DNA of 45,622 nt from Planctomycetota bacterium (lineage in GTDB: Bacteria > Planctomycetota > B15-G4). The stretch covers positions 1 through 45,622 of the forward strand of contig JAJDER010000164.1 in the NCBI GenBank assembly GCA_029259725.1, read 5' to 3'. This document shows, piece after piece, positions 7,781-22,472 of this stretch. Within the stretch, counting starts at the first letter, position 1. Each line of letters begins with the position of its first letter. The notes below the pieces were generated by a model. That model saw nothing but the letters and a program-made list of their open reading frames with translations. It was not told the origin of the DNA and ran no database searches. The translations under genes and the position numbers were made by a program.

Positions 7781-8700
7781 TCGGCATGGCGCTGGTCGCG
7801 GGGGCGACCTTCCGGCGGATGCTCGGGCTGCGGTCGTTGCTGCTCGCCGCGGGCTTCGGGCTGGTCGTCGGCCTGCTCGTCCTGGGGCTGCCCTCGCCGG
7901 AGCTCGCGGAGGACGTGTACGAGGTGCTGCTGCTGCTCTTCGGCGCCGTGCTGATCCTGCCGCTCATGGCCGGGCTGCCCACCGCCGATCGCGCCGGCGG
8001 TTACGAGGCGCTGGTCGGCCTGCGCCCGATCTCGTCGTTGGCCTGGGTCGTGGGGCGCTTCGTGGGACAGGTCAGCGGGGGCTCCGTGCTGGTCGTGGTG
8101 CTCGCGATCTGCGCGCGGGAAGTGGGTGGCGAGCGCTCCATGCCGCAGCGCGTGAGCGGCGAACTCGGCGCGACCTTGAACGGGGAGCGCACCTGGCGCT
8201 TCCCGTTGCTCATGCAGCAGGGTGGCACCTTCGACCTCGAGTTGGACCTGCTCTTCCGGGAGGGGCTGGCCGGCGACGTGACCCTCAGCGCGCACCGCGG
8301 CGCGAGCGCGAACGTGGTGCATCGACGGGTCACTCCGCAGCGCCGCCTGATCGTCCCGCTGCCCGTGCCGTCCGACGAACCCGGGGACCTGTACGTCACC
8401 GTCGCGACCACCTCGGAGCTGCGCGTCGTGTCGGCGCCGCGGCTCGTCGTGGGGCGCCGGGCCTTGGGGCGCGCCGGTCTGCCGCTTCCGCGAGATGCCC
8501 TGGGCAGCCTGCTGTTCGCGTCGTTGGCCGTCCTGGCGGGCAGCGCGGCGTTCCGCTTCGAGACCGCGTGCCTGGTCGCGCTGCTGGTCCTGGCGCTGCC
8601 CGTGCCCAGCCGCCCGCTGTGGTTCTGGTCGATCGGCCTGAGCCTCCTGGTCGTGGCCGCCATCGGCACCGCGCTCTCACGCCGGCAGGCCCTGCCGTGA
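7777..8700 (+). CDS. ABC transporter membrane subunit (putative)
   Basis: A 307-residue membrane protein. About three transmembrane helices occupy residues 8-115, followed by a soluble domain (about 120-230) rich in beta-like segments, and then three closely spaced helices to the C terminus. The position right after an ABC ATPase with a GTGA overlap makes it the likely permease. Helix content and the first 110 residues (including the ALVGLRPIS segment after the second helix, typical of coupling regions) fit an ABC-2-like permease, but the large extracytoplasmic domain is unusual and I recognise no named family. GTG 7777 is chosen by the overlap; ATG 7786 is an alternative. Confidence 0.6.
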   Translation: MIGMALVAGATFRRMLGLRSLLLAAGFGLVVGLLVLGLPSPELAEDVYEVLLLLFGAVLILPLMAGLPTADRAGGYEALVGLRPISSLAWVVGRFVGQVSGGSVLVVVLAICAREVGGERSMPQRVSGELGATLNGERTWRFPLLMQQGGTFDLELDLLFREGLAGDVTLSAHRGASANVVHRRVTPQRRLIVPLPVPSDEPGDLYVTVATTSELRVVSAPRLVVGRRALGRAGLPLPRDALGSLLFASLAVLAGSAAFRFETACLVALLVLALPVPSRPLWFWSIGLSLLVVAAIGTALSRRQALP

Positions 8701-9524
8701 CGTGGCGCGCCGGCAAGCTCCTGGGCGCGGCCCTGCTCCTCGCGCTCGCCGCCTGGATCGGCCGCGGCCTCGATGCGGCCGGGTCCGCCACCAGCGGCGC
8801 CGGTGCGGACGAGCCGGTGGCTCGCGCCCTGCGCCCCCTGGGCCCGGTCAAGGCGATCCTCTCCGCGGTGCTCTGGACCGACCTGATGCGCAGCCAGCGC
8901 GCCGGTGACGGGGAGCGCATCGCCTCGCTGGCACGGGCGCTGCTGTCGATCCATCCCGACCTCGACTCGGTGCGCGAACACCTGGCGTACCAGCTGATCG
9001 TCTCGGAGGCGCGGCGCGCGCCGGACCGGGAGCGACACGGGCTCTTGATCACGCGCGGACTCGAGATCCTCGACGACGGTCTCGAACTGGGAGACGCGGG
9101 CCGGATCCACGCCGCCACCGGTCGCCTGCTCTACGACCGACGTGAACGCGACCCCTGGTTCCCTCGGGCTGTCGAGCTGGCGTTCGGGGCCACGCCCGAG
9201 GAGCTGGCCATCGAGCACCTGCGGCTCGCGCCCTCCGCCGACCCGCTCGAGTCCATGATCCTGGCCAGCCTGTTGGTGGAACGCGGCGTGCGTCGGCTGG
9301 TGACCGACGTCGAGACCGTCCCGGCGCGCCGCGACCTCGAGGAGGCCGTCGCGGTCCTGGGCCGCAGCGAGGTCGGCCCCGAGGATCGCGAATCGGTGCT
9401 GCAACCGCTCCAGGTGCTGCTGGAACTGGCCGAGTCGGGAGAGGATCCTCGCCCTCACGATCCCTATCGGGAGCGCTGGTCGACCGAGCGTCGCCGTGAG
9501 CTGATCGAGCCGGAGGAGCCGTGA
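8697..9524 (+). CDS. Membrane-anchored helical protein of unknown function
   Basis: A 275-residue protein with an N-terminal hydrophobic segment (about residues 6-20, signal anchor or peptide) and a mainly alpha-helical remainder with TPR-like spacing, for example GERIASLARALLSIHPDLDS. Its SAVLWTDLMRSQRAGD stretch resembles tetratricopeptide-type proteins found beside exporters, but I cannot assign a family. It starts with GTG inside the stop of the putative permease (GTGA overlap) and its own stop overlaps the next GTG the same way. It probably acts on the outer face of the membrane together with the ABC complex or the glycosyltransferase that follows. Confidence 0.65.
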   Translation: MTWRAGKLLGAALLLALAAWIGRGLDAAGSATSGAGADEPVARALRPLGPVKAILSAVLWTDLMRSQRAGDGERIASLARALLSIHPDLDSVREHLAYQLIVSEARRAPDRERHGLLITRGLEILDDGLELGDAGRIHAATGRLLYDRRERDPWFPRAVELAFGATPEELAIEHLRLAPSADPLESMILASLLVERGVRRLVTDVETVPARRDLEEAVAVLGRSEVGPEDRESVLQPLQVLLELAESGEDPRPHDPYRERWSTERRRELIEPEEP

Positions 9525-11311
9525 AGATCGGGTTGTGCCTCATTGCCGTGGGGTTGGGCGTGTTCCTGCGGCTGGTCTCGATGACGGATCACGAGCACCC
9601 GCGGGGCGACGTCGTGCTCGACGTGGGCGTGACGCGTAGCCTGGTCGCCGGCGAGGGCTTCGCGTCGGGCTTCGACCGCGGCACGGCCTTCGTGATCGGG
9701 GACGGCCCGGTGCCCGTGCAGGATCACGCCGACCAGCACGGGCCGCTCTGGCCGCTGATCGGTGCCGTGCTCGTCCCGCTGGCGGGGTCGCCTTTCGCCG
9801 CGCTCAAGCTGGCCGCCCTGCTGGGTGCGCTGGCCCTGCTGGTGCTCGTGGGCCGCACCACCGACCGGCTGTGCGAGGGCCTCTCGGGCGCTCCCGACGG
9901 GTTGCCCTCGGTGGCGATGGCCACCGTGGCCCTGGGCTTCCTGGCCATCGACGCGGGCGGGAACGGCTCGCTCTACGGGACGCAGGCGGCGCTGGTGCTC
10001 CTGTTCGCGGATCGACTCGCGAAGCCGGGCCGGCCGGTGCTGCTCCCCGGCCTGGTCCTGGGGCTGCTCTGGCTGCTCAACCATCAGGCGGCCCTGTTGC
10101 TGCCCGTGGCCCTGCTGGCGCGGGCCTGGGCCAGCACGCCGGGATACCGCGGCCGCGGTGCGCTCTCGGGCGTGCTCGTGGCGCTGGTGGCCGCGGCGGT
10201 GCAGCTGCCGTGGTGGATCCGCAACGTGCAGCTCTTCGACGACCCGCTCTACTCCGTCAACGCGACGTACTTCCTCTACCGGGCCGGCGTGGAACCCGTG
10301 CTGGGCATGGAGGGCGGCATCGCCGTGGCGCGCTTCCCAGCGCCGGGCCTGGGCCTGTTGCTGAGCATCAGGGCCTGGCTGCTGCCCAACGCCCTGTACC
10401 TGCTCAGCACGGGCATGCTGGTGCTGCCCGGCGCCCTGGCGGTCTCGGCGGCGGGCGCGCTGCCGCTGATGGTCGAAGCGCGCCGCCAGCGCGACGTGCG
10501 CCTCGCGGCCCTGGTGCTCGTCACCGGCGTGCTCGCCGCGGCGGCGCTGTTCTGGCCGGACACCAAGCTGCGCTACCTGGTGGGTCTCGTTCCGCTGGTG
10601 GTGATCCTGGCCGTGCGCCTCTTCGCCACGCGGTCGCTGCCCTTCGAGCGCGTTCTCGGCGCGGCCTTCGTCGTCGGCTGGGGCGCCGTGCTGCTGCTCA
10701 CCCTCGGCGACCTGACCGGCACCGAGGACAACCCGCGTCCCGAGCGCTGGACCGCCATGGCCGCGGGCGGGCTCCTGCTGGTGGCGTTGCCGCTGGCCCT
10801 GCGTCACCGGCTCTTCGGGGGGGACGGGCTGCGGATCGGGCTGGTGAGCGGCGTGTTCGTCGTGCCGATGTTCACGGCGCTGATCTGGCTCGCCACGCCC
10901 GAGGCGCTGCCGCGCACGACGTATCACTCCTCGTGGCTCACCCCGGACTTCTCCGGTGGCTCCGCGGAACGTCGCGAAGAGCGGGCCTCCCGGGGTCTGC
11001 AGCGCGCCCGCGAGGCCGTGGTGGCCGCCGGCATCCAGCGGCTGGTCGGTCCGATGGGCTGGCTCGAGTTCGAGGAGGCGGAGCTGATCCGGGAACCCTA
11101 CGGCCCCCTGCCTGACCGCTACGCGGCGCTCGCGGGTCTGCTCGACGCCGGCCGGGTGGACGGCACGCTGACCTTCCTGCTCGAGGGTTGGCCCGAGGGG
11201 CTCGCTGTCGGGGATCGCTGGTTCGACGGCCGCCTGGAGGTCGTGGCGAGCTGGCCGGACGAGGAACGGATCGCCGGGATGACCCTCTCCCGGGTCGTGC
11301 AGCGACCCTGA
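9521..11311 (+). CDS. GT39/PMT-like integral membrane glycosyltransferase
   Basis: A 596-residue polytopic membrane protein with about 10-12 predicted helices. The first luminal loop has the acidic residues expected of GT-C enzymes ([11 protein letters not shown], then [11 protein letters not shown], resembling the H-x-P-L-x-P motif of ArnT/PMT relatives). A soluble C-terminal domain (about residues 465-596) follows the last helix. GT39-type enzymes use a polyprenyl-phosphate sugar and act on the outer leaflet. The gene ends the operon begun by the ABC ATPase, so the operon could export and then glycosylate a surface molecule; that link is inference. GTG start by GTGA overlap. Confidence 0.75.
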   Translation: MKIGLCLIAVGLGVFLRLVSMTDHEHPRGDVVLDVGVTRSLVAGEGFASGFDRGTAFVIGDGPVPVQDHADQHGPLWPLIGAVLVPLAGSPFAALKLAALLGALALLVLVGRTTDRLCEGLSGAPDGLPSVAMATVALGFLAIDAGGNGSLYGTQAALVLLFADRLAKPGRPVLLPGLVLGLLWLLNHQAALLLPVALLARAWASTPGYRGRGALSGVLVALVAAAVQLPWWIRNVQLFDDPLYSVNATYFLYRAGVEPVLGMEGGIAVARFPAPGLGLLLSIRAWLLPNALYLLSTGMLVLPGALAVSAAGALPLMVEARRQRDVRLAALVLVTGVLAAAALFWPDTKLRYLVGLVPLVVILAVRLFATRSLPFERVLGAAFVVGWGAVLLLTLGDLTGTEDNPRPERWTAMAAGGLLLVALPLALRHRLFGGDGLRIGLVSGVFVVPMFTALIWLATPEALPRTTYHSSWLTPDFSGGSAERREERASRGLQRAREAVVAAGIQRLVGPMGWLEFEEAELIREPYGPLPDRYAALAGLLDAGRVDGTLTFLLEGWPEGLAVGDRWFDGRLEVVASWPDEERIAGMTLSRVVQRP

Positions 11312-11384
11312 GCCGCCTCGACGGCACGGCCCCGGAGTCCTCTCGCGGCGGCCCCCGGGCCTGTACTTGAAGCTCCGGCACACC

Positions 11385-11390
11385 TATGCT
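11385..11390 (+). promoter_or_regulatory. TATGCT -10-like hexamer for hppA
   Basis: TATGCT lies 48 bases before ATG 11439 in a visibly less GC-rich stretch. The identical hexamer precedes the gene at 38399. An AGGGTGA stretch at 11424-11430 can serve as ribosome binding site. Confidence 0.4.
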
Positions 11391-11438
11391 GTTCCGCCTT
11401 TTGCTGCCACAAACCAACCCCCAAGGGTGATCCCGACC

Positions 11439-13487
<2,049 letters not shown>

Positions 13488-13495
13488 AGGCCACC

Positions 13496-13935
13496 TTGAC
13501 GACGGGCGGAATCCAGCCCGATCCCACTCCGCTCGGTCGGAGCGCGGTCGGCACCGGCAGGTTGGACTCGGATCCTTCCACGCAGGAGATCGCGCTGCAG
13601 TGTGCGCGCATCGCCGAGGAACGGAGTGCGCGCGACGTGCGCGCGCTCTACGTCGGCGATCAGCTCGCGATCACCGAGTGGTTCGTGCTGGCGACGGTCA
13701 ACAACCGTCGTCAGGCCCGGGCCGTGCGCGACGCGATCCGGCTGGGCCTCAAGGAGATCGGCGCGGGAGTGCCGCGGGCGAACAGCGAGGACCCGGAGGG
13801 TCGCTGGTCACTCTACGACTACGGTTGGGTCGTGCTGCACCTGTTCGACGACGAGGGGCGGGACTACTACGACCTCGACCAGATGTGGAACGCGGTCCCC
13901 GAACTCGATCTGCAGACCGGCGAGATCAAGGGCGC

Positions 13936-13939
<4 letters not shown>
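13496..13939 (+). CDS. rsfS: Ribosomal silencing factor RsfS
   Basis: RsfS (Iojap/DUF143) binds ribosomal protein uL14 on the large subunit and blocks subunit joining when nutrients are low. The core is clear: [19 protein letters not shown], then [19 protein letters not shown] and [26 protein letters not shown], all in the family order. No ATG is available. I take TTG 13496, which has GAAGG 5 bases upstream and lies 8 bases after hppA (147 residues); TTG 13562 (125 residues) matches the usual family length and is a real alternative. Its stop overlaps the GTG of the next gene by 4 bases. Co-operonic position after hppA is unusual, since rsfS more often sits by nadD. Confidence 0.88.
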
Positions 13940-14751
<812 letters not shown>

Positions 14752-14809
14752 GGGCCGGTTTCTCGCCTTTCGTGAAAAGCCCTTGGGGCTCACAGCCGAA
14801 GAAGGATAC

Positions 14810-16576
14810 ATGTCAGTTCGCTGGTTCGAGTGGAGCGAGGACACGCTCTTGGTGGCACGGGACGAGCGGCGTCCCGTGCTGCTGTTCCTGAACTCCTCGT
14901 GGTCGCGCTACGGCGCCATGCTCGAAGCGACGACGTTGGCGGACGCGGCCGTGGCGACGGCGGTGGGGACCGCCGCGGGAAGCGAGCGGGTCGTGTGCGT
15001 GCGGGCCGACGTCGAGTCGCAGCCCGAACTCGCGGCGCGCTACGGCCAGGGGGGCTTCCCCTCGCTGGTGCTGATCGGCACGGACGGCGAGACCTTGTCG
15101 GGCGGGACCTTCCTCGAGCCGGCCCGCCTCGTGGCCCTGATCGACCACGCCGTCCGCCGCTGCTCCGAGGCGGGCTTCGACGACCCGCCCCCGGCGGCGC
15201 CGCCGGTCCAGTGCGGCGACCTCGACGACGAACTGCTGCCGACCCTGGAGCAGGCGCTGCTCTCCCACTTCGACCCGCGGCACGGTGGCTTCGGCGGCGG
15301 CCAGAAGTTCCCGCACGCCGAGGCCCTCGACTTCGCCATCCTGCGGCTCTCTGAAGCCGCGCTGGATCCCGACGGCGAGCGGCGCGCCGCGGGCGACCGC
15401 CGCCCGCGTCTGCGTGAGGTGGTGGAGACGACCCTCGACCACATGCTCGCCGGTGAGTTGCACGACCGCGTGGGCGGCGGCTTCTTCCGCTACTGCGCGC
15501 GTTCCGACTGGACTCGTCCGAACACCGAGAAGCGCCTGGAGACCAACGCCGACCTGTTGCGCAACGCGATCGAGGCGGGCCAGGTGCTCGGCCGCGAAGA
15601 CTACCTCGCCGTCGGCGAGAGCGTGGTCGCGCTGCTCGAGCGCGACCTGCGCGACCCCGAGGTCGGCCTGTTCCACGCCAGCCTCGCCCCGGACGACGAG
15701 TACTACGCGCTCGACGCCGCGGGTCGCGCCGAGCGCCCGGCTCCGGTGCCCGACGGGCGCTTCCTGGCCGATGCGAACGCCCGCGCGATCTCGGCGTTGC
15801 TCAAGGCCGGTGCCGTGTTGCGTCGCCCCGACGTGACCGCGCTCGCGCTCTCGACCACGCGCACGCTGCTCGATCGGCTCTGGCGCCCCGGGCGCGGCAT
15901 GCGCCACAGCTACGGGGAGACCGGCAGCCAGGGCAGCGGCCTGTTGCGCGATCAGGTCGAGACGGCCCGCGCGCTGCAGCACGTGCTCCAGTACACCGAT
16001 GACCGTCGCTACGGGCCGGCGCTCGAGGATCTGCTCGAGCGCATCGCCAGCGACCACGTCACGAGCGCCGGCGAGTTCGCCAACGTCGATCGCGTCCGCA
16101 GCGGCAAGCTGCCGCGGCGGCGCGACCACGCCATCCTGGAGAGCGCGGCGGCCGCCGAGGTGCTGTTGCGCGGTTCGATGCTCACCGGCCGGACCATCTT
16201 CGCCGAACTCGCGCGCCGGGCGCTCGAGTTGCACGCCGGTGACTACCGTCGCTACGGCTACAGCATGGCGGCCTACGGGCGCGCGGTGGAACTCCTGCTG
16301 CACCCGCCGCTGCACCTGATCGTGGTCGGGGACGGCAGCGCGACCGGCACGGCCGAGTTGTTCGAGGCGGCCAGCACGACGTATCTGCCCAGCCGCGTGG
16401 TCCAGCGGCTCGACCCGGACACCGACGGCGATGTGCTCGCGCGCCTCGGGCTGCCCCGCGCGGGCCCGCCGACCGTGTTCGTGTTCCTGGCGCGTGACGG
16501 AGCGGCAGCCCACACCGACCCGGCCACCCTGGGCCCGGTGCTGGCCGCCGCGAACGCGCGCCGCCTGCGCTGCTGA
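14810..16576 (+). CDS. YyaL/DUF255-family thioredoxin-fold plus glycosidase-like protein
   Basis: A 588-residue protein with the two-part layout of the YyaL/SSP411 family: an N-terminal thioredoxin-like (DUF255) domain, residues 1-115, and a C-terminal (alpha/alpha)6-barrel. The barrel is well conserved, with HGGFGGGQKFPHAEALD, RVGGGFFRYC and PNTEKRLETNADLL. The usual N-terminal CHWCHVM motif is missing: in its place is SSWSRYGAML, and the leading HNPVDWYPW element is shortened to VRWFEWSED. Redox activity is therefore unlikely. ATG 14810 has AAGGA 5 bases upstream. Function of the family is unsettled; related barrels act on sugars such as N-acylglucosamine. Confidence 0.82.
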   Translation: MSVRWFEWSEDTLLVARDERRPVLLFLNSSWSRYGAMLEATTLADAAVATAVGTAAGSERVVCVRADVESQPELAARYGQGGFPSLVLIGTDGETLSGGTFLEPARLVALIDHAVRRCSEAGFDDPPPAAPPVQCGDLDDELLPTLEQALLSHFDPRHGGFGGGQKFPHAEALDFAILRLSEAALDPDGERRAAGDRRPRLREVVETTLDHMLAGELHDRVGGGFFRYCARSDWTRPNTEKRLETNADLLRNAIEAGQVLGREDYLAVGESVVALLERDLRDPEVGLFHASLAPDDEYYALDAAGRAERPAPVPDGRFLADANARAISALLKAGAVLRRPDVTALALSTTRTLLDRLWRPGRGMRHSYGETGSQGSGLLRDQVETARALQHVLQYTDDRRYGPALEDLLERIASDHVTSAGEFANVDRVRSGKLPRRRDHAILESAAAAEVLLRGSMLTGRTIFAELARRALELHAGDYRRYGYSMAAYGRAVELLLHPPLHLIVVGDGSATGTAELFEAASTTYLPSRVVQRLDPDTDGDVLARLGLPRAGPPTVFVFLARDGAAAHTDPATLGPVLAAANARRLRC

Positions 16577-16719
16577 GCCGATCCCGCGGGCCGGGGTGGT
16601 TGCCGCGTCCTGCGGGCCCGCCTACCGCCAAGGCGCCGAGCGGAGGCACGGCCGGGCGACATCCAGCAACCCTCGACGTAACCTGGAGCCGGTCCGCGGT
16701 TCCGGGGAGCGGAGGAGCG

Positions 16720-19071
16720 ATGCACGGGCAGCGACGAGCGCACGAGCGACGAGCGCATGCCGGACGAGCCCTCGCGGTGCCGATCGCGCTGGCCCTCGTC
16801 CTGGCCCTCGTCCTGGTCGGCGTCGTCGCGGTGACGCTGCTGCCCGAGACCGACGCCCGGTCGGGCGAGCACGTCGCTCCCCTGCCGGTCCCTTCCGACG
16901 GGCCTGCGTCCGGCGAGCCCAGGTCCCTTCGCGCCGTCGCCCGGCGTGATCGGGCGGCCGAGCCCGCGCGCGGTCGCGAAGGCGCGATCGAGGCCCTGGT
17001 GGTCGAGCCCCTCGACTTCCGGGCGGACCCGCTCGGCCCGCTCTCGTGGGAGATCGATCTCACGCAGCGGCCCTGGCCCTACGGCGCCGCGCTGAGCGGG
17101 ACCGTGATCGGTGACGAGGGTCGCCCGGTCCGCGGTGCCGCGGTCCATCTGCTCGACCCCGACCTCTGGGACGAGAGCAACGACCGGCCGGGCTGGGCTT
17201 CCGACGCGCTGGTCGAGGCGATCGAGGTGGTCGAATTCGCCGAGGCCGTGGTCCACACGGACGCGGACGGGCGCTTCCGTTTCGGTGGACTGGACTCGGT
17301 CGAGTGGACGCTGCTGGCGACCGCTCCGGGGCGCGAGGGCCGCTGCGTCGACGGAGTCTCGGCGCTCGACGGGCCGCTCACGGTGCACCTGCGGGCGGAG
17401 GCCCGCGCCGAGTTGCGGGTGATCCTGCCGCCGGCGGACGCGGAGGGCTCCGGCGAGGAGGTCGAACCTCCGGTGGTGCGCGCGCTCCGACCGGCCCGCG
17501 TTCTCGGACCGGTGCTGGTCGGGCCGTCACTCGGCGAGCGCCAGGGCGAGCGCAAGCTGGCCACGACGGTGGGCGCCGACGGACAGGTCACGGTCTCGGG
17601 GATCGGCCCCCTGGGGACCCGCATCGAGATCCTGGCCGCGGACGGCTCGGGCGCCGCCGCGATGCTGCCCCCGGCCCAACCCGGTGAGAGACTCTCCGCC
17701 GAGATCCGCCTCGCGCCCCCGCTCACCGTCACCGGCGTGGTCCGCGACGGGAACACCGAGCCGGTCGCCGGAGCCGTGGTCAGCTTCCTGCCGATCGGGG
17801 ACGGGTGGTCGCCGCGCCACGTCGTGGCCGACGAGACCGGCCGGTACGCGGCCCACGTCCCCGCGGCGGACTGGCTCGTCTCGGCACGCCTTGGCGGAGC
17901 GCCCCGTGGGCGCTCGCGGCTGCTCGAGCTGGACGCCGCGCAGCAGCCGCCCGTGGCCGGGTTCACCCTCGACCTGCGCGCTCATCGCGGCTGCAGTCTC
18001 GGGGTGCGCTGTCGGGACGCCGCCGGGTTCCGCGCCGACGAGGTGTTCCTGGACGTCGAGGAGGAGAACGGCTGGCGGCGCGTGGCGACGGGGTCGTCGA
18101 GCCCGGATGCGGGGCTGGTGTTCGGCGAGCTCCGACCCGGGCACTACGCGATCGGGACCGTGGCGGAGGATGGTGTCGCCGAAGTCGAGGTGACCCTGGG
18201 CGTGGACGGCGAGACGCGGTCCGTCGCCCTGGAGCTGCCGACGACGGCTCGGGTCACCGGCGTGGTCACCGACCGGGGCGTCCGGGCGGCCGGCGTGGTC
18301 GTGCGCGCCGCGGGTCCGGTGGAGCCGAGCGAGGTGACCACCGGGTCCGACGGGAAGTTCGCGATGCGACTGCTCACCGGCGTCGACGAGCACACGACCA
18401 CGCTGACGGTCCTGGCCGACGGTGCCGAGTGCGCCGGCCAGACGATCCCCGCGGCGCCGGGAGACGCCACGCACGTGGGCCTGGCGATCCACACCGGTGA
18501 GCTGCGCGTGCGCGTGCTCGACGACCGCACCGACGAGGGCGTGCCGGGCCTGATGGTCGACATCACGCCGTCGGTGCCGTTGGACGGGCGGCAGCCACGG
18601 TCGACCGGCAACCCGCGTGCCGTGACCGACGCGGACGGCTGGGCGACGTTCCCGCGCGTGCCGGTGTCGGAGCGGACCCTCGAGGTGTCCTGTGAGGTGC
18701 GCCGACACCTCTCGCGGGCCGGCGTGCGGGTCGCCCCGAACGGGATCAGCCAAATCGTGCTGGGGACCGAGGCGTGTGGGGGTGTCACCGGCCGGGTGGT
18801 GACCGACCCGCGGCTTCCGGCGGACCACGGCCTGTCGGTATACGCGTGGGGCCGCGATCATCAGGGGCGGCCGATCCGGTGGTTCGCGGACGTGGACGCC
18901 GCGGGCGGCTTCTTCGCCCGGGACCGGGGTGGGAGCCTGCTGCACCTGGTCGTGATCCCCAGTTGGATGGACGAGACGCGCGCGAAGTTGCTCCCGGCCG
19001 TGGAGGTGCGGCTGCAACCGGGCGAGCTGCGCGAGCTGGAGCTGCCGTTCTCGGCGCCCGCCGGGAACTGA
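16720..19071 (+). CDS. Carboxypeptidase-regulatory-like repeat protein, membrane-anchored
   Basis: A 783-residue protein with an Arg/His-rich cytoplasmic start, one transmembrane segment at about residues 20-45 ([19 protein letters not shown]) and a long extracytoplasmic part made of several beta-sandwich repeats of the carboxypeptidase-regulatory (transthyretin-like) type. Examples are [39 protein letters not shown] and [18 protein letters not shown], each followed by a D-x-x-G-x-F element such as [11 protein letters not shown]. No catalytic domain is visible. The start at ATG 16720 has GGAGG 4 bases upstream and TAACCT at 16679-16684 may be its -10. Probably a structural or ligand-binding protein facing the periplasm. 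Confidence 0.78.
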   Translation: MHGQRRAHERRAHAGRALAVPIALALVLALVLVGVVAVTLLPETDARSGEHVAPLPVPSDGPASGEPRSLRAVARRDRAAEPARGREGAIEALVVEPLDFRADPLGPLSWEIDLTQRPWPYGAALSGTVIGDEGRPVRGAAVHLLDPDLWDESNDRPGWASDALVEAIEVVEFAEAVVHTDADGRFRFGGLDSVEWTLLATAPGREGRCVDGVSALDGPLTVHLRAEARAELRVILPPADAEGSGEEVEPPVVRALRPARVLGPVLVGPSLGERQGERKLATTVGADGQVTVSGIGPLGTRIEILAADGSGAAAMLPPAQPGERLSAEIRLAPPLTVTGVVRDGNTEPVAGAVVSFLPIGDGWSPRHVVADETGRYAAHVPAADWLVSARLGGAPRGRSRLLELDAAQQPPVAGFTLDLRAHRGCSLGVRCRDAAGFRADEVFLDVEEENGWRRVATGSSSPDAGLVFGELRPGHYAIGTVAEDGVAEVEVTLGVDGETRSVALELPTTARVTGVVTDRGVRAAGVVVRAAGPVEPSEVTTGSDGKFAMRLLTGVDEHTTTLTVLADGAECAGQTIPAAPGDATHVGLAIHTGELRVRVLDDRTDEGVPGLMVDITPSVPLDGRQPRSTGNPRAVTDADGWATFPRVPVSERTLEVSCEVRRHLSRAGVRVAPNGISQIVLGTEACGGVTGRVVTDPRLPADHGLSVYAWGRDHQGRPIRWFADVDAAGGFFARDRGGSLLHLVVIPSWMDETRAKLLPAVEVRLQPGELRELELPFSAPAGN

Positions 19072-19117
19072 GCGGGCGGGGCGGCGGACCGGTCGGTGCA
19101 CGGGCCGCGACGTCTGG

Positions 19118-19123
19118 TATCGT
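19118..19123 (+). promoter_or_regulatory. Extended -10 (TGGTATCGT) upstream of acs
   Basis: TATCGT preceded by TGG gives a TGN-TANNNT extended -10, 49 bases before ATG 19173. Confidence 0.35.
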
Positions 19124-19172
19124 CGCTCGCCCGCCGCGGCACGGCGGTTCGCCCCGTCCGGGAAGGGAGCCG

Positions 19173-21137
<1,965 letters not shown>

Positions 21138-21153
21138 GCGGTAGCCGCGGCGC

Positions 21154-21582
21154 TCAGCTCCCGACGCCCGGCGACACCGAGCGCAGCTTCGGGAACTCGG
21201 TCGTCCCCAGCATGCGGCCCACGCTGCCGAGCCTGCTGCCGACGCCGACGGGCGTGGCGTTGCCCTGCTCGTCGAAGCGATAGGCCGCGCCGCGCGGCGA
21301 GACGAAGCCGATCCACTCCAGCTCCAGGTCCTGCACCAGCAGCGTGCCGGTGGGCCAGGCGCGCTTGTCCTCGATCCCCTCGGGCAGCTCGAGCAGCGTC
21401 TTCACGTAGCCGATCACCTCGCCGCGCACGAGCACCTCGGAGGTCTCGGTGAAGTCGAGGTCCTGGGCCGCCGCCAGGGTCGTGGGCGGGCGCGCGATGC
21501 CGTCGTTGGCCGCGATGATGGGGTCCGACGCGGTGCAGCCGACCACTCCCAGCAACACCACGATCAGCAGGCTCTGACGCAT
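21154..21582 (-). CDS. Small lipoprotein of unknown function
   Basis: A 142-residue protein with a lipoprotein signal: MRQSLLIVVLLGVVGC, with Cys16 as the lipidated residue. The mature part has no family I recognise; it contains EVLVRGEVIGYVKTLLELPEG and WIGFVSPRGAAYRF, suggesting a compact beta-rich domain. ATG 21582 is chosen because GGAGG lies 6 bases upstream; the ATG two codons earlier (21588) directly abuts the ribosome binding site. Likely anchored to the outer or inner membrane. Confidence 0.7.
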   Translation of the reverse strand: MRQSLLIVVLLGVVGCTASDPIIAANDGIARPPTTLAAAQDLDFTETSEVLVRGEVIGYVKTLLELPEGIEDKRAWPTGTLLVQDLELEWIGFVSPRGAAYRFDEQGNATPVGVGSRLGSVGRMLGTTEFPKLRSVSPGVGS

Positions 21583-21673
21583 CGTCATCCTCCACGGGGA
21601 GCGGGAGTCGCTCCCGGAAGGGCGACAGTATGACGCTGGGCGCGCCCCGGTGCGAGCCGGGCCCCCGAAACGA

Positions 21674-21712
21674 CCGAGGGGCCGGGCGACGCTCGGTCGT
21701 CCGGCCCCTCGG
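21674..21712 (-). terminator. Strong hairpin, candidate terminator of the pseudopilin gene
   Basis: A 17-bp stem (21674-21690 pairing with 21696-21712, one G-U pair) closes a 5-base loop. On the minus strand it lies about 130 bases downstream of the pseudopilin stop and is followed by TCGTTTCG. A second 9-bp perfect stem (21799-21807 with 21818-21826) lies closer to the stop. Together they fit transcription termination before the lipoprotein gene, although neither has a long T-run. Confidence 0.5.
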
Positions 21713-21842
21713 CGGAATGCATCTGTCGTGGGTTGCGTTCTCTCGGGGTCTGGGACGGATCGGGCCGCCCGCGTCTTCCGAGGAATCCGGGGATCGTCGG
21801 CCGCCGCGGGAGGAGGGGCGGCGGCCGGGCGAGCCCGGACGA

Positions 21843-22472
21843 TCAGTCCATCAGGTAGACGATGTCGTCGCCGCCGGCCGTGCGGGCGTACGGCGAGGTG
21901 TCGACGCGGCCGTTGGGGCCGGCGCTGAGCACCAGGGCGCGTTCGCGCAGATCGAGCCAGCCGTCGACGTTGACGAGGTAGGCGTTGCCCCAGGGATCGG
22001 CACCGAGATTCGAGGCGTAGGGGCCGTTCCAGTTGCCGCCGCCCATGGCGTCGCGGAGCAGGAAGTCGTCCAGGGACCGGGCCTCGCCACCCTCGGCGAA
22101 GCTGTTGTCGGCGGGCATCTCGCCGGCCCCGTAGAGCCAGGAGAGGTTGGTGCGGCCGCGCGAGCCGGTGGGGAGGAACAGGGTGTCGCGCGAGTAGCCG
22201 CGCAGGCCCTCGGCGATGGCCTGCACGTCGGCGTTCGCGTCCTGCACGCGGGCGGTGTGCGCTCCCTCGGCCACGACCGGCATGACCACGCCGGACAGGC
22301 TGATGAGCACGCTGCAGGCCACCAGCGCCTCGAGCATGCCCGGCAGGCGGCGGCGGCGCGAGACGGGCGCCTCCTCGGCGTTCACGGGGACGGCGGCAGC
22401 ATGGGACACGACGGGACCATCCTCGGCGGGGCCGGGGACCTGGTGGTCGTGGGCATCGGAAGACTGGGGCAT
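21843..22472 (-). CDS. Type II secretion GspG-like pseudopilin, orphan
   Basis: A 209-residue protein. After an unusually long 40-residue hydrophilic leader comes a hydrophobic N-helix (GMLEALVACSVLISLSGVVMPVV) with the Glu expected at position +5 of a type IV pilin fold. The end is GspG-like: NWNGPYASN, DPWGNAYLVNV, VLSAGPNGRVDTSPYA and GGDDIVYLMD. The canonical Gly(-1)/Phe(+1) processing site is replaced by Leu-Pro, so cleavage by prepilin peptidase is doubtful. AGGAGA lies 7 bases before ATG 22472. No other secretion or pilus gene is nearby. Confidence 0.72.
   Translation of the reverse strand: MPQSSDAHDHQVPGPAEDGPVVSHAAAVPVNAEEAPVSRRRRLPGMLEALVACSVLISLSGVVMPVVAEGAHTARVQDANADVQAIAEGLRGYSRDTLFLPTGSRGRTNLSWLYGAGEMPADNSFAEGGEARSLDDFLLRDAMGGGNWNGPYASNLGADPWGNAYLVNVDGWLDLRERALVLSAGPNGRVDTSPYARTAGGDDIVYLMD

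Noticed and set aside
14778..14790. Small hairpin before the YyaL-family gene
   Set aside because: Only a 5-bp stem with a 3-base loop, likely chance.
16586..16621. 7-bp inverted repeat after the YyaL-family gene
   Set aside because: Loop of 22 bases and a GC-only stem; not convincing as a terminator.
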